64,000 nt of DNA from Pseudomonas reactans (GCF_013385825.1 NZ_JACAPG010000018.1:186001-250000), one strand, 5' to 3'; positions 28,489 through 38,173 are shown, numbered from the stretch's first letter. Notes: generated from the letters alone by a model not told the origin. Numbers and translations: made by a program.

Positions 28489-29826
28489 ATGATTGAATCC
28501 GTCGAATCCTTCCTTGCCCGACTCAAGAAACGCGACCCGGACCAGCCGGAATTCCACCAGGCCGTAGAAGAAGTCCTACGCAGTCTGTGGCCGTTTCTGG
28601 AGGCCAATCCTCACTACCTGACCTCGGGCATTCTGGAGCGCATCTGCGAGCCAGAACGCGCGATTACCTTCCGGGTGTCGTGGGTGGATGATCATGACAA
28701 GGTCCAGGTCAATCGCGGTTTCCGCATCCAGATGAACAGCGCCATCGGCCCTTACAAAGGCGGCCTGCGCTTCCACCCGTCGGTAAACCTGGGCGTGCTG
28801 AAGTTCCTCGCCTTCGAGCAGACCTTCAAGAACTCACTGACCTCGCTGCCCATGGGCGGCGGCAAAGGCGGCTCGGACTTCGACCCCAAGGGCAAGAGCG
28901 ATGCTGAAGTCATGCGCTTCTGCCAGGCCTTCATGAGCGAGCTGTATCGCCACATCGGCGCGGACGTGGACGTGCCGGCCGGCGATATCGGCGTGGGCGC
29001 CCGGGAGATTGGCTTCCTGTTCGGCCAGTACAAGCGTCTGAGCAACCAGTTCACCTCCGTGCTGACCGGCAAGGGCATGACCTACGGCGGCAGCCTGATC
29101 CGCCCGGAAGCCACCGGTTTCGGCTGCGTGTACTTCGCCGAAGAAATGCTCAAGCGCAACAACCAGCGGGTTGAAGGCAAGCGCGTGGCGGTGTCCGGCT
29201 CCGGCAACGTGGCGCAATACGCGGCGCGCAAGGTCATGGACCTGGGTGGCAAGGTGATTTCCCTGTCCGACTCCGAAGGCACTCTGTACGCCGAAAGCGG
29301 TTTGACGGAAGAGCAATGGTCGGCCCTGCTAGAGTTGAAAAACGTGCAGCGCGGTCGCATCAGCGAACTGGCCGAGCGTTTTGGCCTGGAGTTCCGCAAA
29401 GGCCAGACCCCATGGGAACTGGCCTGCGATATCGCATTGCCCTGTGCGACTCAAAACGAACTGGATGCCGACGCCGCCCGCGCGTTGCTGCGCAATGGCT
29501 GCATCTGCGTGGCCGAAGGCGCCAACATGCCGACCACGCTCGAGGCTGTGGATATCTTCATCGAGGCGGGCATCCTGTTCGCGCCGGGCAAAGCCTCTAA
29601 CGCTGGCGGCGTGGCCGTGAGCGGCCTGGAAATGTCGCAGAACGCCATGCGCCTGCTGTGGACCGCAGGTGAAGTGGACAGCAAGCTGCATAGCATCATG
29701 CAGTCGATCCACCATGCCTGCGTGCATTACGGCGAAGAAAATGGCCGGATCAACTACGTGAAAGGCGCGAACATCGCCGGTTTCGTGAAAGTGGCCGACG
29801 CGATGCTGGCCCAAGGCATCGTCTAA
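28489..29826 (+). CDS. gdhA: NADP-specific glutamate dehydrogenase
   Basis: A 445-residue enzyme joining ammonium and 2-oxoglutarate to form glutamate with NADPH. It has YKGGLRFHPSVNLGVLKFLA, the catalytic-lysine segment LPMGGGKGGSDFDPKGKSD, PAGDIGVGAREIGFLFGQY and the nucleotide loop VSGSGNVAQYAARK. The start is ATG 28489 (MIESVESF); a TTG five codons earlier is open but less likely. The last bases overlap the stop of the converging GreA/GreB-like gene by four. Confidence 0.95.
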   Translation: MIESVESFLARLKKRDPDQPEFHQAVEEVLRSLWPFLEANPHYLTSGILERICEPERAITFRVSWVDDHDKVQVNRGFRIQMNSAIGPYKGGLRFHPSVNLGVLKFLAFEQTFKNSLTSLPMGGGKGGSDFDPKGKSDAEVMRFCQAFMSELYRHIGADVDVPAGDIGVGAREIGFLFGQYKRLSNQFTSVLTGKGMTYGGSLIRPEATGFGCVYFAEEMLKRNNQRVEGKRVAVSGSGNVAQYAARKVMDLGGKVISLSDSEGTLYAESGLTEEQWSALLELKNVQRGRISELAERFGLEFRKGQTPWELACDIALPCATQNELDADAARALLRNGCICVAEGANMPTTLEAVDIFIEAGILFAPGKASNAGGVAVSGLEMSQNAMRLLWTAGEVDSKLHSIMQSIHHACVHYGEENGRINYVKGANIAGFVKVADAMLAQGIV

Positions 29827-30320
29827 ACCTCGGGCTCGATTAACACCACTTCGATCAACTGATCGCCGACGGGGCGCAGCCACAGCACCTCGTCACCCAC
29901 CTGGGCGCCCAGCAACGCGCGCCCCAGAGGCGAACCCCAGTTGATCAAGCCCGCGTTGGCATCGGCCTGGTCTTCGCCGACCAACTGGATGCGCTGCTGC
30001 TCGTCCCGTTCATTGGCGAAGGTCACCCAACTGCCAATCTGCACCTTGTCGGTGGCCGTGGCCGGTGTCACCACTTGGGCGCTCTGAACCCGTTGGTTGA
30101 AATAACGCAAATCGCGCTCAAGGTCGGCCTGGCGCTGTTTATCGGCTTGCTCGCCCTTGGCGGACTCGGTGCTGTGTGCCTGCTGCAACTGCGCCACCTT
30201 GGTCTGCAACTGCGCCAGTCCCTGCGCAGTAAGACGATTGGGCTGCTCACTGACCTGACGCTCCACCGGCTGATCAGCCTGGGCGGCGGCGTTGTCTTCG
30301 TTTACAAAAGCTCGGCTCAT
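29823..30320 (-). CDS. GreA/GreB-family transcription factor
   Basis: A 165-residue protein with a predicted N-terminal coiled coil (about 30-80, LTAQGLAQLQTKVAQLQQ and ADKQRQADLERDLRYF) and a C-terminal GreA/GreB FKBP-like domain (VQIGSWVTFANERDEQQRIQ, then INWGSPLGRALLGAQVGDEV). Such proteins enter the RNA polymerase secondary channel. The N-terminal stretch is Gln-rich and differs from standard GreA and GreB, so it is probably a paralogue rather than the main cleavage factor. GGGAG precedes the ATG at 30320. Confidence 0.82.
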   Translation of the reverse strand: MSRAFVNEDNAAAQADQPVERQVSEQPNRLTAQGLAQLQTKVAQLQQAHSTESAKGEQADKQRQADLERDLRYFNQRVQSAQVVTPATATDKVQIGSWVTFANERDEQQRIQLVGEDQADANAGLINWGSPLGRALLGAQVGDEVLWLRPVGDQLIEVVLIEPEV

Positions 30321-30390
30321 GACGTTCTCCCTCTATGGAGTTTGGGCCATGGTCGCCGCGCTTTAGTTTCGATGGATGTCTGAAAGCGAC

Positions 30391-30747
30391 CTATTGCGAG
30401 CGATAGGCCCTGGCGGCGTCGCGGTTTTTCTCCTGTTGCCAGGCGCGCTCGCGGTCATCCCAGTGGTTGTCCTTGTAGTCACGCAACTCTTCGTTCTCAC
30501 GCATGGCCTTGCACTGGCGGAAACCGTCTTCCCAGCCTTCAGCGTATTCGCGGTCTTTGAGATAACGCGGCACATTCTTGCGAAACTCACCGCTGATAAC
30601 GCCAGCCGCCTGGCGACCGCTGCTGCAGCCATCATCAAAACCATCGGCAAAGGCCGGTGGGTAACCCTTGGCCAGCAACTCCTCATGGGTCGATTGGCAG
30701 CCGGCCAACCACATCACTGCACACAGCAATACCGCAGACCGCCACAT
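30391..30747 (-). CDS. Hypothetical lipoprotein
   Basis: A 118-residue protein with a lipoprotein signal (LLCAVMWLAGC, lipobox LAGC with Cys at 17), so it should be lipid-anchored. The mature part is hydrophilic with FADGFDDGCSSGRQAAG and YAEGWEDGFRQCK, suggesting two Gly-Asp-Gly-like turns or a duplicated motif. I recognise no function. AGGGAG precedes the ATG. It lies 70 bases upstream of the GreA/GreB-like gene on the same strand and may be co-transcribed with it. Confidence 0.75.
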   Translation of the reverse strand: MWRSAVLLCAVMWLAGCQSTHEELLAKGYPPAFADGFDDGCSSGRQAAGVISGEFRKNVPRYLKDREYAEGWEDGFRQCKAMRENEELRDYKDNHWDDRERAWQQEKNRDAARAYRSQ

Positions 30748-30869
30748 GGCGTACTCCCTGGCCGTTTCACGGCTGATAGGGAGAGTCTAGAAGGGGATTC
30801 GTTGGGCGGATGTGAAAGGCGTGTGAGAAAGGTGTTGCGCGTACCGAACGCTAAAGGCTAACCCATTCC

Positions 30870-31022
30870 CTGTGGCAACTGTCCTTATCGTGCCAAGCGG
30901 GCTTGTCCGCATTGGGCTGCGAAGCAGCCCCCGTAAACTCGATCGCACTATGCTTGGTAATGCTCGGCGGTTGGCTTTGGGGCCGCTGCGCAGCCCAACG
31001 GGAGCAAGCTCCCTCGCCACAG
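30870..31022. repeat. Decayed REP-like palindrome
   Basis: The outer ends CTGTGGC and GCCACAG and inner segments ATTGGGCTGC / GCAGCCCAAC pair imperfectly. It is an eroded version of the palindrome at 37821, and fills most of the gap between the lipoprotein gene and the orphan nuclease gene. Confidence 0.65.
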
Positions 31023-31037
31023 TTTCATCGCCAACTC

Positions 31038-32123
31038 TCAGTCGTAAAAACCCACTGTCTTTTTCAGTTGATCGGCATATTCGTAAATCTCATCGATGGA
31101 TGAGATTGCGTGTCGGGTCTCATTTTTTTCCTCGTCAAATATCCCGAGGTATTTCTGAGTGCGATTGAAATGTAGGCGGCAAATGGGCTTGCGATTGTTG
31201 TCGTCTAGCAATATCCCAAAATAGCTTTGGGTATCTCTCTGGACAATCCGCTTGGCATCCACCACTGAGCGGACAACTGCCCGGACGATGTGATAACCCT
31301 CTAGCTCTTCAAGTGTGGTCAGGATCTTGTCTTCTGACTCATCTCGGTCCTGTGCATCTGAATTAGCGCTGTTTGCGACTGGCAATGATGCCATCGTCGG
31401 TTGTATAGCTCCGCTCATCGCGGACTTGAGTCGGTCGTTAATCTGATCGTTCAGAAACTGGGCTAGCGCTTTTCGTGTCAGTTCGAAAAACTGCTCACGC
31501 ACTTTTTGCGTGATGACACCCTCGTAAACACGGGATGCAAAAAACTTCACGAAATCGTCTTCTGGTTTGCTGACCTGACTGCCAATGAGCTTTTTAAGTT
31601 GGCTGACGTATTTCAGCTCTCCGGCGGCATTGATGATGGAATCAACATCGAATGCCGACTTGGTGAGTTTGATCAACTCCGGCACCGCGTACTCGTCAAT
31701 GTCCAGCAGGTCCAGTTCCAGAAATGGCTTTTCGTCCATTTTGTTAGGCGCATCCAAGTCGGTAAAAAACCTATAGACCTGGCCGTTGGTGAGAATTGAG
31801 ATTCTTGCGCTCGTCACATGAAAATATCGAAAAAGCTGTGACGCATGGTTGATGCTCAATGACTCACCGATTTTTTTACATTCGATGAGTATTTGGACTT
31901 CGCCCTCTTTCATGATTGCATAGTCGATTTTTTCACCTTTCTTCGTCCCGACATCGCAGACAAATTCTGGCGTTACTTCCTGTGGATCAAATACGTCGTA
32001 GCCCAATACGGTGTTGATGAAAGGCATTACGAAAGCATTTTTTGTCGCTTCTTCTGTTTGAATGGCAGGGCCTTGTAATCGAACTTTCGCTGCCAAACTG
32101 GTTAGCTTTTCAAAGAAATCCAT
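31038..32123 (-). CDS. Orphan HSDR_N-type PD-(D/E)XK nuclease-like protein
   Basis: A 361-residue protein whose first half matches the N-terminal nuclease domain of type I restriction HsdR subunits: VMPFINTVLGYDVFDPQEVT followed by the PD-(D/E)XK core GEKIDYAIM ... ILIECKK (Asp and Glu-x-Lys present), then HASQLFRYFHVTSARISILT. It has no helicase motifs, and no hsdM or hsdS lies nearby. The C-terminal third (about 270-361) looks like a separate domain (REIVQRDTQSYFGILLDD-like stretch near 305). Base composition is lower in GC than both flanks, which points to transfer. GAGG lies 6 bases before the ATG. A standalone defence nuclease is plausible but unproven. Confidence 0.75.
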   Translation of the reverse strand: MDFFEKLTSLAAKVRLQGPAIQTEEATKNAFVMPFINTVLGYDVFDPQEVTPEFVCDVGTKKGEKIDYAIMKEGEVQILIECKKIGESLSINHASQLFRYFHVTSARISILTNGQVYRFFTDLDAPNKMDEKPFLELDLLDIDEYAVPELIKLTKSAFDVDSIINAAGELKYVSQLKKLIGSQVSKPEDDFVKFFASRVYEGVITQKVREQFFELTRKALAQFLNDQINDRLKSAMSGAIQPTMASLPVANSANSDAQDRDESEDKILTTLEELEGYHIVRAVVRSVVDAKRIVQRDTQSYFGILLDDNNRKPICRLHFNRTQKYLGIFDEEKNETRHAISSIDEIYEYADQLKKTVGFYD

Positions 32124-32300
32124 GGTGAACCTCTTACCTATTCAGATCCGTGTATAGATGGGATGGCAATTTGATTGCCATCTGATACTAGTCACAAAAC
32201 CCCATAAAGTGAATGAAGTAAGAGCCAGTTTTGCTTGACTGAAAAAAGCTAAAAAACTGTCCGAATTTTCCTGTCTATTTATCAATAGGTTAGAAAAGAT

Positions 32301-32627
32301 CTACAAGTTTGTGTGTATTGATGATGGATTCCGAAGGTTTGTTAGAACGGCATGCTCCTCCAATTCCTGTTGAATAAACGCCGCAATCATCGCGCGGTAC
32401 ACCTGCTCGGTGACATCAGGATTGGCGCCGGTTTCCTGGGATATCCCACGTACCTTGGCGATGACTTGCTCGACCCGTTGCGGCGCCTTGACGCCATCCG
32501 CGTCTTTTTTAAAGCCTGCGGCCTGGGATACGTAGCGACCGCGCTCAGCCAGCAGGGCGACGATTTGCTGGTCAAGGCGGTCGATGTTGATGCGGACTTC
32601 TTCCAGCGTCTTGCAGTTAACAGCCAT
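32301..32627 (-). CDS. Chorismate mutase, AroQ/PchB-like
   Basis: A 108-residue all-helical protein of the AroQ fold. LEEVRINIDRLDQQIVALLA carries the first-helix arginine, AERGRYVSQAAGFKKDADG the middle arginine and lysine, and VYRAMIAAFIQQELEEH the last helix. This class includes chorismate mutases and the isochorismate-pyruvate lyase PchB; the sequence alone does not settle which. No salicylate or siderophore synthesis genes accompany it. It has no signal peptide. It ends near the AT-rich flank of the orphan nuclease gene. Confidence 0.8.
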   Translation of the reverse strand: MAVNCKTLEEVRINIDRLDQQIVALLAERGRYVSQAAGFKKDADGVKAPQRVEQVIAKVRGISQETGANPDVTEQVYRAMIAAFIQQELEEHAVLTNLRNPSSIHTNL

Positions 32628-32645
32628 GTTGTTGGGGCTCCTGGG

Positions 32646-34500
32646 TCAATAGTGATACCACTTCACCTCAAGCATCACTTCATTCACCGGCGTCGACAAG
32701 TGGCTGTACTCACGCTGTGCGCTCAGGCGCAGTCCCAGGTTGCGCGATAATTCCCACTGCTGGTTCAGGCTGATACTGCGACGCACCTCGCCATTGGTGA
32801 AGAAATCGCCCTTGGCTTCCAGGCTCAGGTTACCCAGCGGGTTTTTCCACAGCACGCCAGTGTTGAAGCCTGCGGCAGGTGAGATGGCTTCGTTGAAGTC
32901 GTTGTTGTGCTCCACGCGCACCGTGCCGAGGGCGAAGCCGAGCATGTCGTCGCGCAGTTGCCAGGTGCCGCCGGCGCCGCCGTTGACGTGGGCGACGAGG
33001 GTTTCGTCGTCGTGTTTGCCCGGTACACGTTCCAGGCCGCCGGTGACTTGCCATGACCACGGCTGCAACAGCGCGTTACGTGGGGTCAGGGAGCGGATGG
33101 TGGCCAAGTCCAGTTGCTGCAGTTGCCAGTGGTTGCCTTCGTACTGGCGCAGTTTCATCTGCAGGATTTCGATCTGCGCGCCCAGGGGGAAACCTTCGGC
33201 GTTGTCGTTGAGGTCGTGGTAGGCCATGCGCAGGCCGTATTCACCGAAGGCCTTGTCGCCACGGGTGCCGATGCCGGCTTGCCAGGTGCGTGATTCATGG
33301 CCGTTTTCCGGCAGGCCGGGCGGGGTGATCTTGAGGTCGGGCGCCGGGTTCTGGTTGATTGCGCGCAGCAATTCGAAGCTGCGCTGGGAGCGGGCGGTGT
33401 CGCGCTCCAGGCCGTTGGCGCGGTAGCGGCCGAGGCGGTAGGCGGCGTCAATGATCAGGGCCTGGCGCTCGCGGGGCAGGGCTTTGAAGGCGGGCTCCTG
33501 CAATTGTTTCTGGTCGTCGCTGATCTTCAGTACCCATTGTTGCTCGTCGCTGTCGAGCGGCTTGGCGCGCTCCAGCAATTCGCGCTCACGGGAAGGACGG
33601 TAGTCGATCTTCTCCACCAGTCCGGCCTCTTTCACGGCCTTGACCGTGTCGGTTGGGATGGCCGTGAGCGGGAACTGTTCGGTCAGGCGCAGGCCTGGGC
33701 GGGCCACTTGCAGCAGTTCCAGCAGGCGATACGAGCAGTTTTCGTCAAAGAAGAAGTAGTCAAACTGGATCTGCTTGAGCTCCCACACGTGCTCGACCAT
33801 GCGTTCGGTCTCCACCTGTGTGAGGTTCAGGCGGTATTCCCACAGATCACGGTTTTCAAGACTACGGTATTCGGAAAGTTTTTCTTGGTAAGGCACCAGG
33901 GCGAACAGGCCGGGATAACCGCCCATCAGGCCTTTCCAGGCGTAAAGAATGCTGTTGTCGGAACCTTCGATGTAGGCGCCGAAGTTGATCGCGTAGCTGA
34001 GCAGGGCGGTGTTGTTGCTCTGCACGTCGGCCTGGTCGATGCGCAGCAGCGTGTGGCCGAACATCGACGACGGGCTGTTGAGGTAGGCCGCCGGGAAGAT
34101 CATCACCGCGCTATGGGGGGGCGACGTCCTTGAACCATTGCTTGAATTCTGTGCAGTCCACGGCAGACAGGTCAGTGAGGTGCAACTGATCCTTGAGCCA
34201 GCGGGTCCGTGCGGGGTAAACGCATTGGGCGTGTTTTTCACCCAGGCTGGCCGGTGCGTAGAGCGCATCAACGGTGGCCTTGAGCTCGGCGTCCGGGTGG
34301 TGGGCGCCATCGGGCGCGAGGAAGAACTTTTTGTCGCTGACATAACTGCGCCAGCCACTGATCTTGCCGGCTTCGTAATGGCCAAGCGAAAGCCAGAACG
34401 GATCATTGGCCAAATGCTGCAAACGTTGATCATCAAGGTGCGGGGCCGCGTACAGCGGGGCGCAGGCGAAGAGTGCCATCCAGGCAAAGCGTTTGAGCAT
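32646..34500 (-). pseudogene. DUF4105 envelope protein, frameshifted in a G7/C7 run
   Basis: The gene starts at ATG 34500 with a signal peptide (MLKRFAWMALFACAPLYA) and reads for 129 codons to FKDVAPP then a stop at 34111. The rest, from PHSAVMIFPAAYLNSPSSMF to the end EVKWYHY at 32646, continues in the next frame for about 490 codons. The switch falls in seven consecutive G at 34115-34121 (C on the coding strand). Six would restore one frame of about 617 residues. The second part has SMFGHTLLRIDQ and YFFFDENCSYRLLELL, family features of DUF4105, and a C-terminal beta-rich part that may be an outer-membrane barrel. It could be a sequencing error, a recent mutation or phase variation. Confidence 0.85.
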
Positions 34501-34550
34501 AGGGGCAACTTAAGTCGGATATAAAAGAGACCCAAAGGGGAGGCGGGTCC

Positions 34551-34581
34551 AAAATAAAACCCGCGCCAGGGTAGGCGCGGG
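34551..34581 (-). terminator. Terminator of the DUF3015 gene
   Basis: On the minus strand CCCGCGCC and GGCGCGGG pair across a six-base loop, followed by TTTTATTTT. Confidence 0.88.
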
Positions 34582-34591
34582 CGGGTCGAGC

Positions 34592-35080
34592 TTAAGCCTG
34601 GGTCGCGTATTTCGCCAGACGGGCATCGCTTTTCAGTACCGCAATGGTGTTGTTGTGCACGTCGTCAGCGGTCACGTCAGCCTTGCTGAAGATCTGCTGG
34701 AAGTGCTCGTGGGTCACGGCCGCGAAGTGCTCGCGATCTTCCGGTGCCACACCCAGTACCACGGCGTAGGTAGTCAGCGCTTCGCCGTTACCCTTGGCCA
34801 TGTCTTCGGACAGCTCGTTCATCATGCCATTCATGGCAATCCAGGACTTGCCGCCGTAGGTCAGGGCGCTGTTGGTGTTACAGCCGTTGGTGCCCGAGGT
34901 CATGCCGAAGGTGGCGTTACCCGACGTACCGTTGGTAGTGGATGCCAGGAAGTGAGCTGGCGTGCCGCGCTGGCCTTCGAACAACATGTTGCCCCAACCG
35001 CAGTTCGGGCCACCTGGTGCTTCTGCCATTGCATTGAGGGAGACGACGGTGAAGAGAGTACCAAGAAGGATCCGTTTCAT
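34592..35080 (-). CDS. DUF3015 secreted protein
   Basis: A 162-residue protein with a signal peptide (MKRILLGTLFTVVSLNAMA). The mature part begins with the DUF3015 pattern GPNCGWGNMLFEGQRG and contains TNGTSGNATFGMTSGTNGC. The two cysteines (positions about 27 and 69) may form a disulfide. The family is common in Pseudomonas and has no known function. It is monocistronic with its own terminator. Confidence 0.85.
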   Translation of the reverse strand: MKRILLGTLFTVVSLNAMAEAPGGPNCGWGNMLFEGQRGTPAHFLASTTNGTSGNATFGMTSGTNGCNTNSALTYGGKSWIAMNGMMNELSEDMAKGNGEALTTYAVVLGVAPEDREHFAAVTHEHFQQIFSKADVTADDVHNNTIAVLKSDARLAKYATQA

Positions 35081-35347
35081 AGCTTTGTTCTCTTTGTGTG
35101 CAAACCAATGGACAAGGGTTCAGGCGCGTCGCAGCGCCCTAGGGGCCAGTTATTAGTCCAACCCGCGCAGTTTGGAGTTTAGGCACGTTCCAAGGGTTCC
35201 GTGTATTTTTATAAAACAATCAGCAATGTCGCGATATTTCTGCAGGTCGCATCCCACGTCTATGCTTTCCCGAAAGCGCGCCTTGCCAGAGCGCGCAACC
35301 GGGAGCCAGAATGCCGTCATCTGCCCCGCCTGATGTAAGGAAGCCCG

Positions 35348-37786
35348 ATGCCTGATCCTGTTGCTGCCAGCTTGCGTCTAGCGCCCGAAGCGCTGACTCG
35401 CCCTTTCTCCGCTGAACAGTTCAGCTTCTCGACCACCAATGATTTGGAGCCCTTTCGCGGTGTGCTTGGCCAGGAACGTGCGGTTGAAGCGTTGCAGTTC
35501 GGTGTGGCCATGCCACGCCCCGGTTATAACGTGTTTGTCATGGGCGAGCCCGGTACCGGCCGCTTTTCGTTCGTCAAACGCTACCTGAAAGCCGAAGGCA
35601 AGCGCCTGCAGACCCCGGCGGATTGGGTCTATGTGAACAATTTCGATGAACCTCGCGAACCGCGCGCCCTGGAATTACCGGGCGGCGCTGCGGCGGCGTT
35701 CATCAACGACATCAACGGTTTGGTCGACAACCTCGTCGCCACCTTTCCGGCGGTCTTCGAACACCCGACGTATCAACAGCGTAAAAGCGCCATCGACCGC
35801 GCCTTCAACCAGCGCTACGACAAGGCATTGGACGTGATCGAACGCCTGGCCCTGGAAAAGGACGTGGCGCTGTACCGCGACAGTAGCAACATCGCTTTTA
35901 CCCCGATGCTCGACGGCAAGGCGCTCGACGAGGCCGAGTTCTCGCAGTTGCCGGAAGCCGATCGCGAGCGTTTCCACACGGATATTTCCGAGCTGGAAGA
36001 ACGTCTCAACGAAGAACTGGCCAGCCTGCCGCAGTGGAAGCGTGAGTCAAACAACCAACTGCGCCAGTTCAACGAAGAAACCATCACCCTGGCCCTGCAG
36101 CCGTTGCTTGCACCGCTGTCGGAAAAGTACGCGGAAAACGCCGCCGTCTGCGGTTACCTGCAAGCCATGCAGGTGTACCTGCTCAAGACCGTGGTCGAGC
36201 AATTGGTGGATGACGCCAAGACCGACGCCCAGGCGCGCAAGTTGCTGGAAGAACAGTATTGCCCAAGCCTGGTGGTAGGGCATCCGGTCAACGGCGGCGC
36301 CCCGGTGGTGTTTGAACCGCACCCGACCTACGACAACCTGTTCGGCCGCATCGAATACAGCACCGACCAGGGCGCGCTCTACACCACTTATCGCCAGCTG
36401 CGTCCGGGCGCGCTGCACCGTGCCAACGGCGGCTTCCTGATCCTGGAAGCCGAAAAAATGCTCGGCGAGCCGTTTGTGTGGGACGCGCTCAAGCGTTCCT
36501 TGCAGTCACGCAAGCTGAAGATGGAATCACCGCTGGGCGAACTGGGCCGCCTGGCCACCGTGACCCTCAACCCGCAGATGATCCCGTTGCAAGTCAAGGT
36601 GATCATCATCGGTTCGCGCCAGTTGTACTACGCGTTGCAGGACGCCGATCCGGATTTCCAGGAGATGTTCCGCGTACTGGTGGACTTCGACGAAGACATC
36701 CCGATGGTCGACGAAAGCCTGGAGCAGTTTGCCCAGTTGCTTAAAACCCGCACCTCGGAAGAAGGCATGGCGCCGCTGACGTCGGACGCGGTGGCGCGGT
36801 TGGCGACTTACAGCGCGCGGCTGGCGGAGCATCAGGGCCGTTTGTCGGCGCGTATTGGCGACTTGTTCCAGTTGGTCAGCGAGGCAGACTTCATTCGTCA
36901 CCTGGCGGGCGACGAGATGACCGATGCCGGCCATATCGAGCGCGCCCTCAAGGCCAAGGCCACGCGCACCGGGCGCGTCTCGGCGCGGATTCTCGACGAC
37001 ATGCTCGCCGGGGTCATCCTCATCGACACCGCCGGTGCGGCGGTGGGCAAGTGCAATGGGCTGACGGTGCTGGAAGTCGGTGACTCGGCCTTCGGCGTGC
37101 CGGCGCGGATTTCCGCCACGGTGTATCCGGGTGGCAGCGGCATTGTCGACATCGAGCGAGAGGTCAACCTCGGCCAGCCGATTCACTCCAAGGGCGTGAT
37201 GATCCTCACCGGTTACCTGGGCAGCCGGTATGCCCAGGAATTCCCGCTGGCGATCTCGGCGAGCATCGCGCTGGAGCAGTCCTACGGTTATGTGGACGGT
37301 GACAGTGCGTCCTTGGGCGAGGCGTGCACCTTGATCTCGGCCCTGTCGAAAACGCCGCTCAAGCAGTGCTTTGCCATCACCGGCTCGATCAACCAGTTTG
37401 GTGAAGTGCAGGCGGTGGGTGGGGTCAACGAGAAGATCGAAGGTTTCTTCCGCCTGTGTGAAGCGCGCGGTTTGACGGGTGAGCAGGGTGCGATCATTCC
37501 CCAGGCCAACGTCGCCACATTGATGCTGGATGAGAAGGTGCTACAGGCCGTGCGTGCAGGGCAGTTCCATATCTATGCCGTGCGCCAGGCCGACGAGGCG
37601 CTGAGCCTGCTGGTGGGCGAGGATGCCGGTGAGCCGGATGCCGAGGGGCAATTCCCGGAAGGCACGGTGAACGCGCGCGTGGTAGAGCGGTTGCGCGCGA
37701 TTGCCGAGATGATCAGTGAGGAAGACCTGAAGGAAGCGGAGAAGGAGCTGGCACAGCAGGCGCTGGCCGAAGCCAAGCCCACCTGA
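35348..37786 (+). CDS. Lon-family (S16) ATP-dependent protease, AAA_32 type
   Basis: An 812-residue protein with the proteolytic dyad of Lon: Ser near 652 in DGDSASLGEACTLISALS and Lys near 695 in GGVNEKIEGFF. The ATPase part is unusual. The P loop at about 66 reads GEPGTGRFSF, with arginine where Walker A has lysine, and a long coiled-coil insertion (about 140-260, DISELEERLNEELASLP) sits inside it. HRANGGFLILEAEKML is the Walker B region. This is the second, short Lon-like protease of Pseudomonas, not the main Lon. AAGGAAG precedes the ATG. Its substrates are unknown. Confidence 0.88.
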   Translation: MPDPVAASLRLAPEALTRPFSAEQFSFSTTNDLEPFRGVLGQERAVEALQFGVAMPRPGYNVFVMGEPGTGRFSFVKRYLKAEGKRLQTPADWVYVNNFDEPREPRALELPGGAAAAFINDINGLVDNLVATFPAVFEHPTYQQRKSAIDRAFNQRYDKALDVIERLALEKDVALYRDSSNIAFTPMLDGKALDEAEFSQLPEADRERFHTDISELEERLNEELASLPQWKRESNNQLRQFNEETITLALQPLLAPLSEKYAENAAVCGYLQAMQVYLLKTVVEQLVDDAKTDAQARKLLEEQYCPSLVVGHPVNGGAPVVFEPHPTYDNLFGRIEYSTDQGALYTTYRQLRPGALHRANGGFLILEAEKMLGEPFVWDALKRSLQSRKLKMESPLGELGRLATVTLNPQMIPLQVKVIIIGSRQLYYALQDADPDFQEMFRVLVDFDEDIPMVDESLEQFAQLLKTRTSEEGMAPLTSDAVARLATYSARLAEHQGRLSARIGDLFQLVSEADFIRHLAGDEMTDAGHIERALKAKATRTGRVSARILDDMLAGVILIDTAGAAVGKCNGLTVLEVGDSAFGVPARISATVYPGGSGIVDIEREVNLGQPIHSKGVMILTGYLGSRYAQEFPLAISASIALEQSYGYVDGDSASLGEACTLISALSKTPLKQCFAITGSINQFGEVQAVGGVNEKIEGFFRLCEARGLTGEQGAIIPQANVATLMLDEKVLQAVRAGQFHIYAVRQADEALSLLVGEDAGEPDAEGQFPEGTVNARVVERLRAIAEMISEEDLKEAEKELAQQALAEAKPT

Positions 37787-37820
37787 TGGCGGCGTGATGT
37801 AGTGGCTGGCTGGCGGGCTG

Positions 37821-37956
37821 TTGTGGCGAGCGGGCTTGCCCCGCGTTGGGCTGCGCAGCGGCCCCAAAACCAAACAACGCAATCACACTGGTACACCGCA
37901 GCGGTCCTGATGGGGCTGCTGCGCAGCCCAACGCGGGGCAAGCCCGCTCGCCACAA
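37821..37956. repeat. Long perfect palindrome, REP-like
   Basis: The 39-base left arm (37821-37859, starting TTGTGGCGAGCGGGCTTGCC) is exactly inverted at 37918-37956, with a 58-base loop. The RNA would fold into a very stable hairpin just after the Lon-like gene. The rest of the gap 37787-38173 holds no gene. Confidence 0.92.
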
Positions 37957-38173
37957 CAAGCCCCATAGCCACAACAAGCCCGCTCACCATAGGACGGGCT
38001 AATCCGTCACAAAGTTGGCGCAGCTGTAGGGCCAACGCCCGTTGGTCCCTACAACCTTGGTTTGTCGTGGTTTTCTTCTATTCTGTGCTCAAGGGATATC
38101 CACAGGAGTCGCGGGATAGAAACAGCCTCGCCCCAGGCGCAGGTTGAACACCGATCTACCGAGGGTCGCCGCC

